Positions 1 through 9,411 are shown, numbered from the stretch's first letter. The stretch: DNA of 64,000 bases from an uncultured Eubacterium sp. (GCA_948579355.1 CAPAOV010000006.1:70135-134134), one strand, 5' to 3'. Notes: a model not told the origin generated them from the sequence alone. Made by a program: numbers and translations.

Positions 1-677
1 ATAAGTTTTGCGGAGTGAACTGCGGTATTATGGACCAGTTTTCGGTGGCAGCGGGACGCAAAGACCATGCAATTTATTTAGATACTTCGGAGTTGTCCTT
101 TGAATATATACCAATCCGCATTCCGGATGCGAAAATTGTTATTGCCAATAGCAACAAGCCGCACGCGCTGAATGAATCAAAGTACAATGAAAGACGGCAG
201 GAATGCGAGATGGCTTTACAGGAATTGCAAAAAGTAATCGGGATAGAGCATCTATGTGATTTGACGGAAGAAGAATTTGCAACATATCAGGCAGCGATAT
301 TGGATGAGACAAGAAAGCGCCGTGTCCGCCATGCAGTATATGAGAACAGCCGTGTAAAAAAGGCGGCGGAGGCGTTAAAGAACAATGCAATTGCAGAATT
401 TGGCGAGCTTATGAATGCTTCCCACCACTCAATGTCAGAAGATTATGAAGTGACGGGAGAGGAGATGGACGCGCTGGTGCAGGCGGCATGGCAGCAGGAG
501 GGCGTCATTGGCTCGCGAATGACCGGAGGCGGTTTTGGCGGTTCTACGGTTAGTATCGTCAAAAACAGTTGTATTACATCTTTTATTGAAAAAACGGGAA
601 AAGTCTATACGGAAAGAACAGGTTTCGTTGCTGATTTCTATGTGGTTGAAATTGGTAGTGGTCCTGTGTTACAATAA
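1..677 (+). CDS. galK: Galactokinase, C-terminal part (5' truncated by window edge)
   Basis: This enzyme phosphorylates galactose to galactose-1-phosphate in the Leloir pathway. The reading frame is open from base 3 to the TAA at 675-677. The first visible residues include the conserved NCGIMDQF segment of the substrate pocket, and near nt 520-545 the C-terminal GHMP-kinase motif MTGGGFGGS is intact. The N-terminal sugar-binding motif and start codon lie before the window, so about 225 residues are visible. It is followed after 42 nt by galE in the same direction, a usual Leloir operon. No terminator is seen between them, so the two are probably co-transcribed. Confidence 0.95.
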   Translation, partial: KFCGVNCGIMDQFSVAAGRKDHAIYLDTSELSFEYIPIRIPDAKIVIANSNKPHALNESKYNERRQECEMALQELQKVIGIEHLCDLTEEEFATYQAAILDETRKRRVRHAVYENSRVKKAAEALKNNAIAEFGELMNASHHSMSEDYEVTGEEMDALVQAAWQQEGVIGSRMTGGGFGGSTVSIVKNSCITSFIEKTGKVYTERTGFVADFYVVEIGSGPVLQ

Positions 678-719
678 AGATACTTGTGTAAATCCAAAGT
701 ATCGGAATGGAGGGAAAGG

Positions 720-1718
720 ATGAAGATATTAGTGACAGGCGGAACCGGATATATCGGTTCGCACACGTGTGTAGAGCTTTTGCAGAAAGGATATGAGGTT
801 GTCGTTTTCGACAATTTATACAATTCCAAGAGAGACGTGGTAGATAAGATAGAAAAGATTACGGGTAAAAAGATTACGTTTTATAAGGCAGATATGTTGG
901 ACAAGGAGAGTATGCGTCCGGTATTTGCAGAGCATACATTTGATGCCGTCATCCATTTTGCAGGACTGAAAGCGGTCGGTGAATCGGTAGAAAAGCCTCT
1001 GCTATATTACAAAAATAATATTGCAGGTACTTTAAACCTGTGTGAGATGATGAATGAGTACGGGTGTAAAAAGATTATATTCAGTTCTTCGGCAACGGTT
1101 TACGGTTCGCCGGAGACGGTGCCGATTACGGAAGATTTTCCGCTCAGCACAACGAATCCTTACGGTAGTACAAAATTGATGTTAGAGGGCATCCTTTCGG
1201 ATTTATGTGTGCCGGATAAAGAATGGAGTGTCGTGCTGCTTCGTTACTTTAATCCGATTGGCGCCCATGAGAGCGGTCTGCTCGGAGAGAGTCCGAACGG
1301 CATACCGAATAACCTGATGCCATATATTATGCAGGTGGCAGTTGGCAAGCTGCCGGAACTCGGCGTCTTTGGAAATGATTACGACACGCCGGACGGCACT
1401 GGCGTAAGGGATTATATCCATGTTGTCGATTTGGCGAAAGGGCATGTGAATGCAGTAGAGAAAGCAACCTCTGCGAATGGCGTAAATATATATAATCTCG
1501 GTACGGGAAACGGCTACAGCGTATTGGATATCGTCAAAGTGTTTGAGGCAGCAAACGGCGTTACGATTCCATATTCCATTAAGCCGCGTCGTGCCGGAGA
1601 TATTGCAACCTGCTATGCCAACCCGAAAAAGGCAAAAGACGAATTGGGCTGGGAAGCAAAGTATGATTTGCAGAGAATGTGTGAAGACTCTTGGCGTTTT
1701 GCAAAGATGAATCAATAA
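720..1718 (+). CDS. galE: UDP-glucose 4-epimerase
   Basis: The enzyme interconverts UDP-galactose and UDP-glucose with tightly bound NAD. The 332-residue protein is a typical short-chain dehydrogenase-fold epimerase: the NAD-binding GGTGYIG is at residues 7-13, an SSS-type catalytic region is near residue 122, and the catalytic YGSTK pair is Tyr148/Lys152. I chose the ATG at 720 because GGAGGG (709-714) lies just upstream and the protein then begins MKILVTGG as in the family; an in-frame upstream ATG at 684 has no such support. It follows galK, completing a galactose-use unit. No odd features. Confidence 0.95.
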   Translation: MKILVTGGTGYIGSHTCVELLQKGYEVVVFDNLYNSKRDVVDKIEKITGKKITFYKADMLDKESMRPVFAEHTFDAVIHFAGLKAVGESVEKPLLYYKNNIAGTLNLCEMMNEYGCKKIIFSSSATVYGSPETVPITEDFPLSTTNPYGSTKLMLEGILSDLCVPDKEWSVVLLRYFNPIGAHESGLLGESPNGIPNNLMPYIMQVAVGKLPELGVFGNDYDTPDGTGVRDYIHVVDLAKGHVNAVEKATSANGVNIYNLGTGNGYSVLDIVKVFEAANGVTIPYSIKPRRAGDIATCYANPKKAKDELGWEAKYDLQRMCEDSWRFAKMNQ

Positions 1719-1756
1719 AAGTCGCTTGGCGATAATAAAAATGGAGGTATGGAAGA

Positions 1757-3346
1757 ATGAGTACAAAAACGGTAATTGAAAGTGGAAAAGCAGTATTGGG
1801 GATTGAGTTTGGTTCTACGCGAATCAAGGCGGTGTTAATTGATGAGAATCATACGCCGATAGCGTCTGGAAGCCATGAGTGGGAAAATCAGCTTGTCGAT
1901 GGGATTTGGACTTATAGCATTGATATGATTTGGAATGGTCTGCAGGACAGTTATCAGGATATGTTAAAGGACGTAAAAGAAAAGTACGGTGTTACGGTGA
2001 CAAAGCTGGCGGCCATTGGCTTCAGTGCGATGATGCACGGATATATGGCGTTTGGCGCAGACGATGAAATTTTAGTACCGTTCCGCACATGGCGCAATTC
2101 TATAACGGAAGAGGCTTCTGAAAAGCTGACGGCGCTTTTCAATTATAATATTCCACAGCGTTGGAGTATCGCACATCTGTATCAGGCGATTCTCAATGGG
2201 GAAGAGCATGTAAAAGATATCTGCTTCCAGACGACGCTTGCCGGTTATATTCATTGGAAGCTCACGGGTAAAAAAGTGCTTGGCGTAGGAGAGGCGTCCG
2301 GTATGTTCCCGATTGACATTGCAACCGGAAAATTCGATGAGAAAATGATAAAACAATTTGATGACGCCATTGCCAACAAGAATTTTGGCTGGAAATTGTC
2401 AGATATTTTCCCTGAAGTGCTGACGGCAGGAGAAAATGCCGGAACTCTCACGGAAGAGGGCGCGAAACTGCTCGATGTTTCCGGCGCTCTGGAAGCAGGT
2501 GTTCCGCTCTGTCCACCGGAGGGAGACGCAGGTACGGGTATGGTAGCTACAAACAGTGTGGCACGCCGCACCGGTAACGTGTCAGCAGGAACATCGGTAT
2601 TTTCCATGGTCGTATTGGAGAAAGAATTATCGAAAGTATATCCGGAACTGGATTTAGTGACGACGCCTTCCGGTGATTTGGTGGCGATGGTGCACTGTAA
2701 TAACTGTACGTCGGATTTGAATGCATGGGTTAATATTTTCAAAGAGTTTGCAGAGAGCTTTGGCATAGAAGTGGATATGAACAAGCTGTTTGGCACGCTT
2801 TATAACAAAGCGATGGAGGGAGATGTGGACGGCGGTAATCTTCTTGCCTATAACTACATATCTGGAGAGAATATTACCGGTATGGAAGAAGGACGTCCGC
2901 TCTTTGTGCGCACGCCGAACAGTAAGTTTAACCTGGCAAACTTTATGAGAGTGAATTTATATACGTCTCTGGGAGCGTTAAAGATAGGGATGGACCTTTT
3001 GCTGAAAGAAGAAAAGGTGCAGATAGATAAACTGCTCGGACATGGCGGTCTTTTCAAAACAAAAGGCGTCGGACAGCAGATTCTGGCAGATGCGATGAAT
3101 ACGCCGATTTCCGTTATGGAGACAGCGGGAGAGGGCGGCGCTTGGGGAATTGCCGTACTGGCTGCTTATATGATTAATAAACAGGGTGAAAGCCTTGGCG
3201 ACTATCTGAATACAAAGGTATTTGCCGGACAGGAGGGGAGCGAGCTGGCTCCGAATCCGCAAGGAGTCAAAGGCTTTGACGACTTTATTCAGATTTATAA
3301 AGCCGGTCTTCCGATTGAGAGAGCGGCCGTGGATTCCATGAAATAA
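1757..3346 (+). CDS. FGGY-family carbohydrate kinase (possible L-ribulokinase of the clostridial AraK type)
   Basis: A 529-residue sugar kinase of the ASKHA fold. The phosphate-1 loop GIEFGSTRIK is at residues 15-24, a substrate-side segment with GFSAMMHGYM follows near residue 85, and the ATP-binding GHGGLF loop is near residue 428. FGGY kinases phosphorylate ketopentoses, glycerol and similar sugars; the sequence alone does not fix the substrate. The long length and MHGY segment recall the non-orthologous ribulokinase of clostridia, but xylulokinase or another pentulose kinase is possible. Its place between galE and valS gives no araA or araD partner here. Start ATG 1757 has a GGAGG site at 1742-1746. 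Confidence 0.8.
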   Translation: MSTKTVIESGKAVLGIEFGSTRIKAVLIDENHTPIASGSHEWENQLVDGIWTYSIDMIWNGLQDSYQDMLKDVKEKYGVTVTKLAAIGFSAMMHGYMAFGADDEILVPFRTWRNSITEEASEKLTALFNYNIPQRWSIAHLYQAILNGEEHVKDICFQTTLAGYIHWKLTGKKVLGVGEASGMFPIDIATGKFDEKMIKQFDDAIANKNFGWKLSDIFPEVLTAGENAGTLTEEGAKLLDVSGALEAGVPLCPPEGDAGTGMVATNSVARRTGNVSAGTSVFSMVVLEKELSKVYPELDLVTTPSGDLVAMVHCNNCTSDLNAWVNIFKEFAESFGIEVDMNKLFGTLYNKAMEGDVDGGNLLAYNYISGENITGMEEGRPLFVRTPNSKFNLANFMRVNLYTSLGALKIGMDLLLKEEKVQIDKLLGHGGLFKTKGVGQQILADAMNTPISVMETAGEGGAWGIAVLAAYMINKQGESLGDYLNTKVFAGQEGSELAPNPQGVKGFDDFIQIYKAGLPIERAAVDSMK

Positions 3347-3400
3347 CATGAAATATTCATAACGGGATTTCACGGAAGAAACAGAAAGAGAGGTAACGAA

Positions 3401-6049
3401 GTGAAGAAAGAACTGGGAAAGACATACAATCCGGCGGAGATTGAGGAGCGTTTGTATGCCAAATGGATAAATAAAAAATATTTTCATGCGGAGGTTAATG
3501 CCAATAAAAAACCATATACGATTGTCATCCCACCGCCCAATATTACGGGACAGCTTCATATGGGCCATGCACTGGACAATACTTTACAGGATATCATAAT
3601 CCGCACCAAGAGAATGCAGGGATATGAGACCTTGTGGATGCCGGGAACGGACCACGCATCCATTGCCACGGAGGCAAAGATTGTTGAAAATATGAAAGAG
3701 GAGGGCCTTTCGAAAGAAGACATTGGGCGCGAGGGGTTCTTAGAACGTGCGTGGGATTGGAAAGCAACGTATGGCGGCCGTATTGTTTCCCAATTGAAAA
3801 AGATGGGTTCGTCCTGTGATTGGGAGAGAGAGAGATTCACGATGGATGAGGGATGTAATAAGGCGGTCAAAGAAGTGTTTGTCAATCTCTATAAAAAGGG
3901 TCTCATCTATCGTGGCGAGCGCATCATTAACTGGTGTCCGCACTGCCTAACTTCCATTTCCGACGCCGAAGTTGAGTATGAAGACCAAAAGGGGCATTTC
4001 TGGCATTTGCGTTATCCATTTGCCGACGGAAGCGGTTCTATCAGTCTGGCTACGACGCGTCCGGAGACATTGCTTGGCGATACTGCCGTGGCCGTGAATC
4101 CGAATGATGAAAGATACAAGGACAAGATTGGCAAGATGCTCATACTTCCTCTTGTTCACCGTGAAATCCCGTTGATTGCCGACGACTATGTAGATATGGA
4201 ATTTGGAACCGGTGTCGTTAAGATTACGCCGGCGCACGACCCGAACGATTTTGAAGTAGGACTGCGTCACGATTTGCCAATGATAAACATAATGACAGAC
4301 GACGCCAAGATTGTAGACGACTATGAGAAATATGCCGGTATGGACAGATATGAGGCGCGCAAGGCTATTGTGGAGGACTTGCAAGCTGAAGGCGCGCTGA
4401 TTCGCGTGGAAGACCACGACCACAATGTGGGAACTTGTTATCGCTGCGGTACGACGGTAGAGCCGCGCGTTTCCAAACAGTGGTTTGTAAAGATGAAACC
4501 GCTTGCCGGCCCCGCCATTGACGCGGTAAAAGAGGGAAAGACAAAATTTGTGCCGGAACATTTTAATAAGACCTATTTCCACTGGCTGGAGAACATCCGT
4601 GACTGGTGTATCTCGCGGCAGCTCTGGTGGGGACATCAGATTCCGGCCTTTTACTGTGATGATTGTGGTGAGATTACGGTTACAAAAGAAAATCAGTGTA
4701 CCTGTGAAAAATGCGGAAAACCAATGCGTCAGGATGCAGATACGCTGGATACATGGTTTAGTTCTGCGCTTTGGCCGTTTTCCACGCTTGGCTGGCCGGA
4801 CGACACGGAGGAAATGAATTATTTTTATCCGACCAATACATTAGTGACGGGATACGATATCATTCCGTTCTGGGTTATGCGCATGATGTTTAGCGGATTG
4901 GAACACACCGGACAGGTGCCATTTGATACCGTTCTTATTCACGGACTCGTACGCGACTCGCAGGGGCGCAAGATGAGCAAATCACTCGGCAACGGCATCG
5001 ACCCGTTAGAAGTGATTGATAAATATGGAGCGGATGCTCTGCGCCTTACTTTAGTGACAGGGAATGCGCCGGGGAACGATATGCGTTTCTACTGGGAGCG
5101 CGTTGAGGCGAGCCGGAACTTTGCCAATAAAGTATGGAATGCCTCCCGCTTCATTATGATGAACTTTGAGCAAAACGAGGGGCTTGATTATGACAGTGTG
5201 CCGAAAGACGCCCTGACACAGGCGGATAAGTGGATTTTGTCTAAGGTTAATAATCTGACAAAAGAAGTCACGGCGTTGATGGACACATTTGACCTAGGCA
5301 TCGCGGTACAGAAGATTTACGATTTTATTTGGGAAGAGTTTTGCGACTGGTATATCGAGATGGTGAAACCCCGCCTCTATAATGAAGAGGATGAAACGAA
5401 AGCGGCCGCGCTCTATACGCTGCGGGCAGTACTGATAGACGCTTTGAAATTGCTGCACCCGTATATGCCGTTTATTACGGAAGAGATTTACTGCACCCTG
5501 CTCGGTGACGAAGAACAGTCGATTATGGTAAGCGACTGGCCGGTGTATACAGAGGAGCGCGTGTTTGCGGAGGAAGAGGCGAAAGTCGAGCGCATTAAAG
5601 AAGCAGTAAAAGGAATCCGCAACATCCGCGGAGAGATGAACGTGCCTCCGAGCAAAAAAGCCTGCGTTATTGTCGTATCGGAACAGCAGCAAGTGCTGGA
5701 TATTTTTGAGGAAAGTAAAGTATTTTTTGCCACACTCGGTTTGGCCAGCGACGTAAAATTCCAGAAAACAAAAGAGGGTATTGACGAAGATGCCGTTTCC
5801 GTAGTGATTGCGGACGGTGCCATTTACATTCCGTTTGCTGAACTGGTTGACATTGACAAAGAAATTGCGCGTCTTCAGAAGGAAGAAGCAAAGTTGGCGT
5901 CGGAAATTAAGCGTTGCGAGGGCATGTTGAACAATCCGAATTTTGTCAGCAAAGCGCCGGAAAAGAAAATTGAGGAAGAGCGGAAAAAGTTAGAGAAATA
6001 TGAGGGCATGATGGCACAAGTCAGGGAACGCTTGGAACAGCTCCGGTAA
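3401..6049 (+). CDS. valS: Valyl-tRNA synthetase
   Basis: This cytoplasmic class Ia synthetase charges tRNA-Val and edits mischarged threonine. The 882-residue protein has the HIGH-type motif HMGH at residues 53-56, the KMSKS motif near residue 524, an inserted editing domain between them, a zinc-ribbon-like Cys cluster around residues 423-445, and a C-terminal helical arm rich in Glu/Lys (last 70 residues) typical of ValRS. Length is normal for the bacterial enzyme. The start is GTG at 3401 with AGAGAGG upstream. I looked for a T-box leader in the 54-nt gap before it and saw none. Confidence 0.97.
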   Translation: MKKELGKTYNPAEIEERLYAKWINKKYFHAEVNANKKPYTIVIPPPNITGQLHMGHALDNTLQDIIIRTKRMQGYETLWMPGTDHASIATEAKIVENMKEEGLSKEDIGREGFLERAWDWKATYGGRIVSQLKKMGSSCDWERERFTMDEGCNKAVKEVFVNLYKKGLIYRGERIINWCPHCLTSISDAEVEYEDQKGHFWHLRYPFADGSGSISLATTRPETLLGDTAVAVNPNDERYKDKIGKMLILPLVHREIPLIADDYVDMEFGTGVVKITPAHDPNDFEVGLRHDLPMINIMTDDAKIVDDYEKYAGMDRYEARKAIVEDLQAEGALIRVEDHDHNVGTCYRCGTTVEPRVSKQWFVKMKPLAGPAIDAVKEGKTKFVPEHFNKTYFHWLENIRDWCISRQLWWGHQIPAFYCDDCGEITVTKENQCTCEKCGKPMRQDADTLDTWFSSALWPFSTLGWPDDTEEMNYFYPTNTLVTGYDIIPFWVMRMMFSGLEHTGQVPFDTVLIHGLVRDSQGRKMSKSLGNGIDPLEVIDKYGADALRLTLVTGNAPGNDMRFYWERVEASRNFANKVWNASRFIMMNFEQNEGLDYDSVPKDALTQADKWILSKVNNLTKEVTALMDTFDLGIAVQKIYDFIWEEFCDWYIEMVKPRLYNEEDETKAAALYTLRAVLIDALKLLHPYMPFITEEIYCTLLGDEEQSIMVSDWPVYTEERVFAEEEAKVERIKEAVKGIRNIRGEMNVPPSKKACVIVVSEQQQVLDIFEESKVFFATLGLASDVKFQKTKEGIDEDAVSVVIADGAIYIPFAELVDIDKEIARLQKEEAKLASEIKRCEGMLNNPNFVSKAPEKKIEEERKKLEKYEGMMAQVRERLEQLR

Positions 6050-6080
6050 AATGTCGAATTTTTCCGACATTTCTTACTTG
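6049..6080 (+). terminator. Stem-loop after valS, possible terminator
   Basis: An 8-bp stem, AAATGTCG (6049-6056) with CGACATTT (6065-6072), encloses an 8-nt loop and starts inside the valS stop codon. The following sequence is T-rich but not a clean T-run, so termination may be partial. Confidence 0.45.
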
Positions 6081-6168
6081 CTTTTTAGAATGAAAATCTG
6101 TATTATTGTTACATGGAGAATCGAAAATACTAATAATTGATAAGAGTATAATTTAGGAGGGTGCAAGA

Positions 6169-6312
6169 ATGCTGAATTTTGAAAAGGAACTTGAGAAATT
6201 CCAGCCGAGTATGGACGTAGAACAAGTGGAAGACGTTGTATATAATAATAATTTAGCAGATGTGACGGATATTATAAAAGAACTGATTCAGGATGCCAAG
6301 GGAACTTTGTAA
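6169..6312 (+). CDS. Small acidic protein, 47 aa, unknown function
   Basis: A 47-codon ORF starting ATG 6169, preceded by a perfect AGGAGG (6155-6160) at 8-nt spacing and ending TAA 6310-6312. The protein begins MLNFEKELEKF and ends DAKGTL; it is acidic, without a signal peptide or membrane segment, and looks mostly helical. It lies 18 nt upstream of the TPR membrane protein, in the same direction, so the two are probably one operon. I do not recognise the family. The strong ribosome site, tight spacing and coding-like composition support a real gene; comparison with homologous loci would settle it. Confidence 0.6.
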   Translation: MLNFEKELEKFQPSMDVEQVEDVVYNNNLADVTDIIKELIQDAKGTL

Positions 6313-6330
6313 TACAGATAGGGAGGAAGC

Positions 6331-7761
6331 ATGACAATGAGATGTCCAAGATGTGATGCCACAGTCAGGGAAGCTGCTGCACTTTGCAGTTTTTGTGGAC
6401 AAGACTTATCTGTGATGTACTTTGTGCGCAGACTCTCCAATACTTATTATAATATAGGTCTGGAGAAAGCACGGGTTCGGGATTTGTCAGGAGCCATAGT
6501 GGTTCTGAAAAAGAGTTTGCAGTTCGATAAAAAAAATGCCAATGCAAGAAATTTGCTGGGGCTGATTTATTATGAGATGGGTGAGACGGTAACCGCTCTC
6601 AGCGAATGGGTGTTGAGCAAATATTTACAGCCGGACGATAATGAGGCCGACTATTATATTAACATCATTCAGAAGAACCAGACGGCGCTGGATGCCACGA
6701 ACCAGACGATTAAGAAATACAATTCCGCTTTGTCGGCGGCCAAATCCGGAAATGAAGATTTGGCCATCATCCAGTTAAAAAAAGTAGTCAGTTTAAATGC
6801 TCATTTTGTTCGGGCACAGCAATTGCTCGCACTTTTGTATATTCACGATGAAGATTATCAGAAAGCGGCAAAGTGCTTAAATCGGGCAGGCAGGATTGAT
6901 TTTAACAATACGACTACGCTTCGCTACATGCAGGAGGTTGGTGAGAAGATTGGCAGCGGCTCCAACAGGGCAAAAGATACGGGAACAGTGAAAAAAGCTC
7001 CTAAGAAAGACCCTCTGGCGAATGTCACTCCGGTTGGCTCTTATAAAGAAGAGAAGAAATCTCTAATGCCGGTTCTCTATGTGATTATCGGAGCCATTTT
7101 GGGACTTGCCGTGTCCTTTATACTAATCCGTCCGACGTTACAGAAGAGCAGCGACAGCGGTACGCAGATGTCTGATACCAATGAGCAGTTGGCCGTGCAG
7201 TCTTCACAGATTTCCGGTTTGGAGAAGGAAAAAGCCGACCTGGAAGAGGAGTTAAAAGAGCTGAAAAAGCAAATACAGGACGCCGATTCTCAGGCGCAGA
7301 AGCAGTCCGGCAGTTATGAGAAACTGCTCAAAGGCTTACAATATTATCTGGATAATGACAAGATTCAGGCGGCGGTAGAAGTTGCCGGCTGTAAAAAAAC
7401 CGACTTTGCGACAGAGGAGGCACAGACGCTGTATATGAAGATTGGAGCAGTCACGGAGGCTCAGATTTCGCAGTTGGTGTCGCAGGGAAGAAATGAGATG
7501 CGGCAGTCATACAGCAGTGCGGTTACTACGTTTAAGAAAGTATTAAAACTGGATAAAGAAAATCAGTCAGCGATGTATTATATGGCATATTGTTATCAGA
7601 AACAGAACGATATGAAAAATGCGAAGAAGTGGTATGAAAAGGCGATTAAAGCCAACGATACGACGGCTTTGGCGACACAGGCGGAGACGCGTCTGGCGGA
7701 AGTCAAAGAGGCGCTTAAAGATGATGACGCGGGAGCGACCGCTTCTCCGGCAGCAGAATAA
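6331..7761 (+). CDS. Membrane protein with N-terminal zinc ribbon and TPR repeats
   Basis: A 476-residue protein. The N-terminus carries a zinc ribbon, CPRC (residues 5-8) paired with CSFC (18-21). It is followed by several tetratricopeptide-like helices (about 30-210), a Lys-rich linker, one membrane segment (about 247-267), a coiled coil rich in Glu/Lys/Gln (about 285-325) and a second TPR block with a low-complexity Ala end. TPRs bind other proteins, so a scaffold between cytoplasm and the outside of the membrane is likely, but the partner is unknown. Start ATG 6331 has GGGAGG at 6321-6326. It sits just before the spoIIA operon, separated from it by a terminator. Confidence 0.8.
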   Translation: MTMRCPRCDATVREAAALCSFCGQDLSVMYFVRRLSNTYYNIGLEKARVRDLSGAIVVLKKSLQFDKKNANARNLLGLIYYEMGETVTALSEWVLSKYLQPDDNEADYYINIIQKNQTALDATNQTIKKYNSALSAAKSGNEDLAIIQLKKVVSLNAHFVRAQQLLALLYIHDEDYQKAAKCLNRAGRIDFNNTTTLRYMQEVGEKIGSGSNRAKDTGTVKKAPKKDPLANVTPVGSYKEEKKSLMPVLYVIIGAILGLAVSFILIRPTLQKSSDSGTQMSDTNEQLAVQSSQISGLEKEKADLEEELKELKKQIQDADSQAQKQSGSYEKLLKGLQYYLDNDKIQAAVEVAGCKKTDFATEEAQTLYMKIGAVTEAQISQLVSQGRNEMRQSYSSAVTTFKKVLKLDKENQSAMYYMAYCYQKQNDMKNAKKWYEKAIKANDTTALATQAETRLAEVKEALKDDDAGATASPAAE

Positions 7762-7790
7762 CAGGGGATAAATCGAATAGGCAGATTTAG

Positions 7791-7835
7791 AAGACTTACG
7801 GAAGACAGGTTCTTTTGTAAGTCTTTTTATTTTTA
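7791..7835 (+). terminator. Rho-independent terminator between TPR gene and spoIIA operon
   Basis: A 9-bp perfect stem, AAGACTTAC (7791-7799) with GTAAGTCTT (7817-7825), is followed by TTTTATTTTT. It lies 30 nt after the TPR gene and before the spoIIAA ribosome site, so spoIIA should have its own promoter. Confidence 0.8.
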
Positions 7836-7857
7836 GTAGTAGGAGGATATATGAGAT

Positions 7858-8187
7858 ATGGAGCAATTTACAATGGAGCGCAACGGTTCCCAGATGACGG
7901 TACACATTAGTCAGGAGCTGGACCATCATATTGCGGCGCAGGTCAGCCGCATGGTGGACATGCAAATCGAGAAAGGAAGTATACGCACGCTTGTATTTGA
8001 TTTTTCCGGAATTACTTTTATGGATAGTTCGGGAATCGGTATGGTGATGGGCCGGCACCGGAAGATGAATTTTCTCGGTGGCTGCACTTTTGTAACCGGA
8101 ATCGGAAAAAATGTTGACCGCATTTTTCAAATGTCGGGCCTATACCGTATTATACCGAAATATCAGGAAAGGACAGAGTCGTTATGA
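7858..8187 (+). CDS. spoIIAA: Anti-sigma-F factor antagonist SpoIIAA
   Basis: SpoIIAA frees sigma-F in the forespore by binding SpoIIAB after it has been dephosphorylated by SpoIIE. The 109-residue protein has the single STAS fold of the family, with the phosphorylated serine in the motif FMDSSGIGM at residues 57-65. The order spoIIAA-spoIIAB-sigF is the conserved sporulation operon. The ATG at 7858 is preceded by AGGAGG (7841-7846) at an 11-nt spacing, slightly long. The stop overlaps the first codon of spoIIAB (TTATGATG), giving translational coupling that keeps the two proteins in balance. Confidence 0.95.
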   Translation: MEQFTMERNGSQMTVHISQELDHHIAAQVSRMVDMQIEKGSIRTLVFDFSGITFMDSSGIGMVMGRHRKMNFLGGCTFVTGIGKNVDRIFQMSGLYRIIPKYQERTESL

Positions 8188-8624
8188 TGGAAAAGACAGA
8201 AATTACATTTGAATTTGACAGTAGTTCGGAAAATGAGAGTCTGGCGAGAACGGTAGTAGCTGCCTTTCTTGCCAGATTGGACCCGACATTGGAAGAACTC
8301 GCAGATGTGAAGACTGCCGTATCCGAGGCGGTTACGAATGCAATTATTCACGGATATGAGGGGAAACAGGGGAAAATCCGCATACATAGCTGGATTGAAG
8401 ATACTACGATTGGCATTGAAGTGCAGGATTGGGGAGTTGGTATTCCGGATATTGAAAAGGCGATGGAGCCGTTATATACAACGCGTCCGGAGATGGAGCG
8501 CTCGGGGATGGGATTTGCTTTTATGGAGGCATTCATGGACGAATTGCGTGTAGACTCCCGTCTCGGTCAGGGAACAACAATCGTTATGAAGAAAAAAATA
8601 TATAGTGCATTTGTATTGACTTGA
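8184..8624 (+). CDS. spoIIAB: Anti-sigma-F factor and serine kinase SpoIIAB
   Basis: SpoIIAB binds and inhibits sigma-F and phosphorylates SpoIIAA. The 146-residue protein has the GHKL ATPase fold: N-box SEAVTNAIIHGY at about residues 48-59, the DWGVGI G1 box near residue 83 and a GMGFAFME ATP-lid region near residue 110. The start overlaps spoIIAA by 4 nt (ATG 8184; a second ATG at 8187 is equally possible). The gene ends 12 nt before sigF. Length and motifs are normal for the family. Confidence 0.95.
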   Translation: MMEKTEITFEFDSSSENESLARTVVAAFLARLDPTLEELADVKTAVSEAVTNAIIHGYEGKQGKIRIHSWIEDTTIGIEVQDWGVGIPDIEKAMEPLYTTRPEMERSGMGFAFMEAFMDELRVDSRLGQGTTIVMKKKIYSAFVLT

Positions 8625-8636
8625 GGGAGTTTGCCA

Positions 8637-9362
8637 ATGGAAACCATAGAACTGATTAAACGTTCACGAGCAGGGGATAAATTGGCGAGAGAACAGGTGA
8701 TAAAGGAAAATATGCCATTGGTGTATAGTATCGTAAAACGGTTTGCCGGCAGGGGGCATGATTTGGAAGATTTGCGCCAAATCGGAGCCATCGGCCTCAT
8801 TAAGGCAGTCGATAATTTTAATTGGAATTTTGACGTCAAATTTTCCACGTATGCCGTTCCTATGATAAGCGGGGAGATTAAGCGTTTTATGCGTGACGAT
8901 GGGATGGTAAAAGTGAGCCGGACGCTGAAAGAGAACGGGATTCATATAAGGCGTGTGGCCGAAAGTCTCGCTGCCGAATTAGGGCGGGAGGCAACACTGG
9001 AGGAATTAAGTGCGGCCACGGAGATGAAGAGGGAGGATATCGTTCTGGCGCTGGAGGCCGGAAACGAAGTGGAATCTTTACACAAGACCGTCTATCAGAA
9101 AGAGGGAAGCGAAATATCGCTGATGGAACGCATACCGTCAGAAAAAGATGAGGCGGAAACGGTCGTCAATCAGCTTTTGCTCGAGCAATTGCTGGCGGAG
9201 CTGGACGAACAGGAAAGACAGATTATCCATATGCGTTATTTTGAAGAAAAGACGCAGACGCAAATCGCCGGTATACTGGGGCTGAGTCAGGTTCAGGTGA
9301 GCCGTCTGGAAAAGCGGGTATTGGGCAGCATGAGGAAAAAATGTATCTTACAAAGACAATGA
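8637..9362 (+). CDS. sigF: Forespore sigma factor SigF
   Basis: The first compartment-specific sigma factor of sporulation, active in the forespore. The 241-residue protein has sigma-70 regions 2 (KENMPLVYSIVKRFAGRG onward, with DLRQIGAIGLIKAVDNF), 3 and 4, ending in a helix-turn-helix (TQIAGILGLSQVQVSRLEKR). I chose ATG 8637 because GAGGGAG (8623-8629) is placed correctly for it; an in-frame TTG at 8631 would lie too close. Its activity is held by SpoIIAB encoded just upstream. SigG is a close relative, but the spoIIA context makes SigF the clear call. Confidence 0.95.
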   Translation: METIELIKRSRAGDKLAREQVIKENMPLVYSIVKRFAGRGHDLEDLRQIGAIGLIKAVDNFNWNFDVKFSTYAVPMISGEIKRFMRDDGMVKVSRTLKENGIHIRRVAESLAAELGREATLEELSAATEMKREDIVLALEAGNEVESLHKTVYQKEGSEISLMERIPSEKDEAETVVNQLLLEQLLAELDEQERQIIHMRYFEEKTQTQIAGILGLSQVQVSRLEKRVLGSMRKKCILQRQ

Positions 9363-9389
9363 ATATTTTTTTTGTAAATGGCAATGGTA
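9361..9389 (+). promoter_or_regulatory. Possible sigma-G-type promoter before the spoVA genes
   Basis: GAATA (9361-9365) matches the sigma-G -35 consensus, and AATGGTA (9383-9389) matches five of seven -10 positions (consensus CATNHTA) at a 17-bp spacing. It overlaps the sigF stop and lies about 23 bp before the small ORF that leads into spoVAA. spoVA operons are known sigma-G targets, but this -10 box is imperfect. Confidence 0.4.
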
Positions 9390-9411
9390 ATACCGAAAGG
9401 AAGTGTTGTGT

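Noticed and set aside
1203..1766. A 187-codon minus-strand ORF across galE
   Set aside because: It lies fully within well-identified galE and the next gene start, with no ribosome site or recognisable protein.
3347..3400. T-box riboswitch before valS; also looked for before glyQS
   Set aside because: The gaps are too short and contain no T-box consensus or specifier stem; glyQS has an ordinary promoter close to its start.
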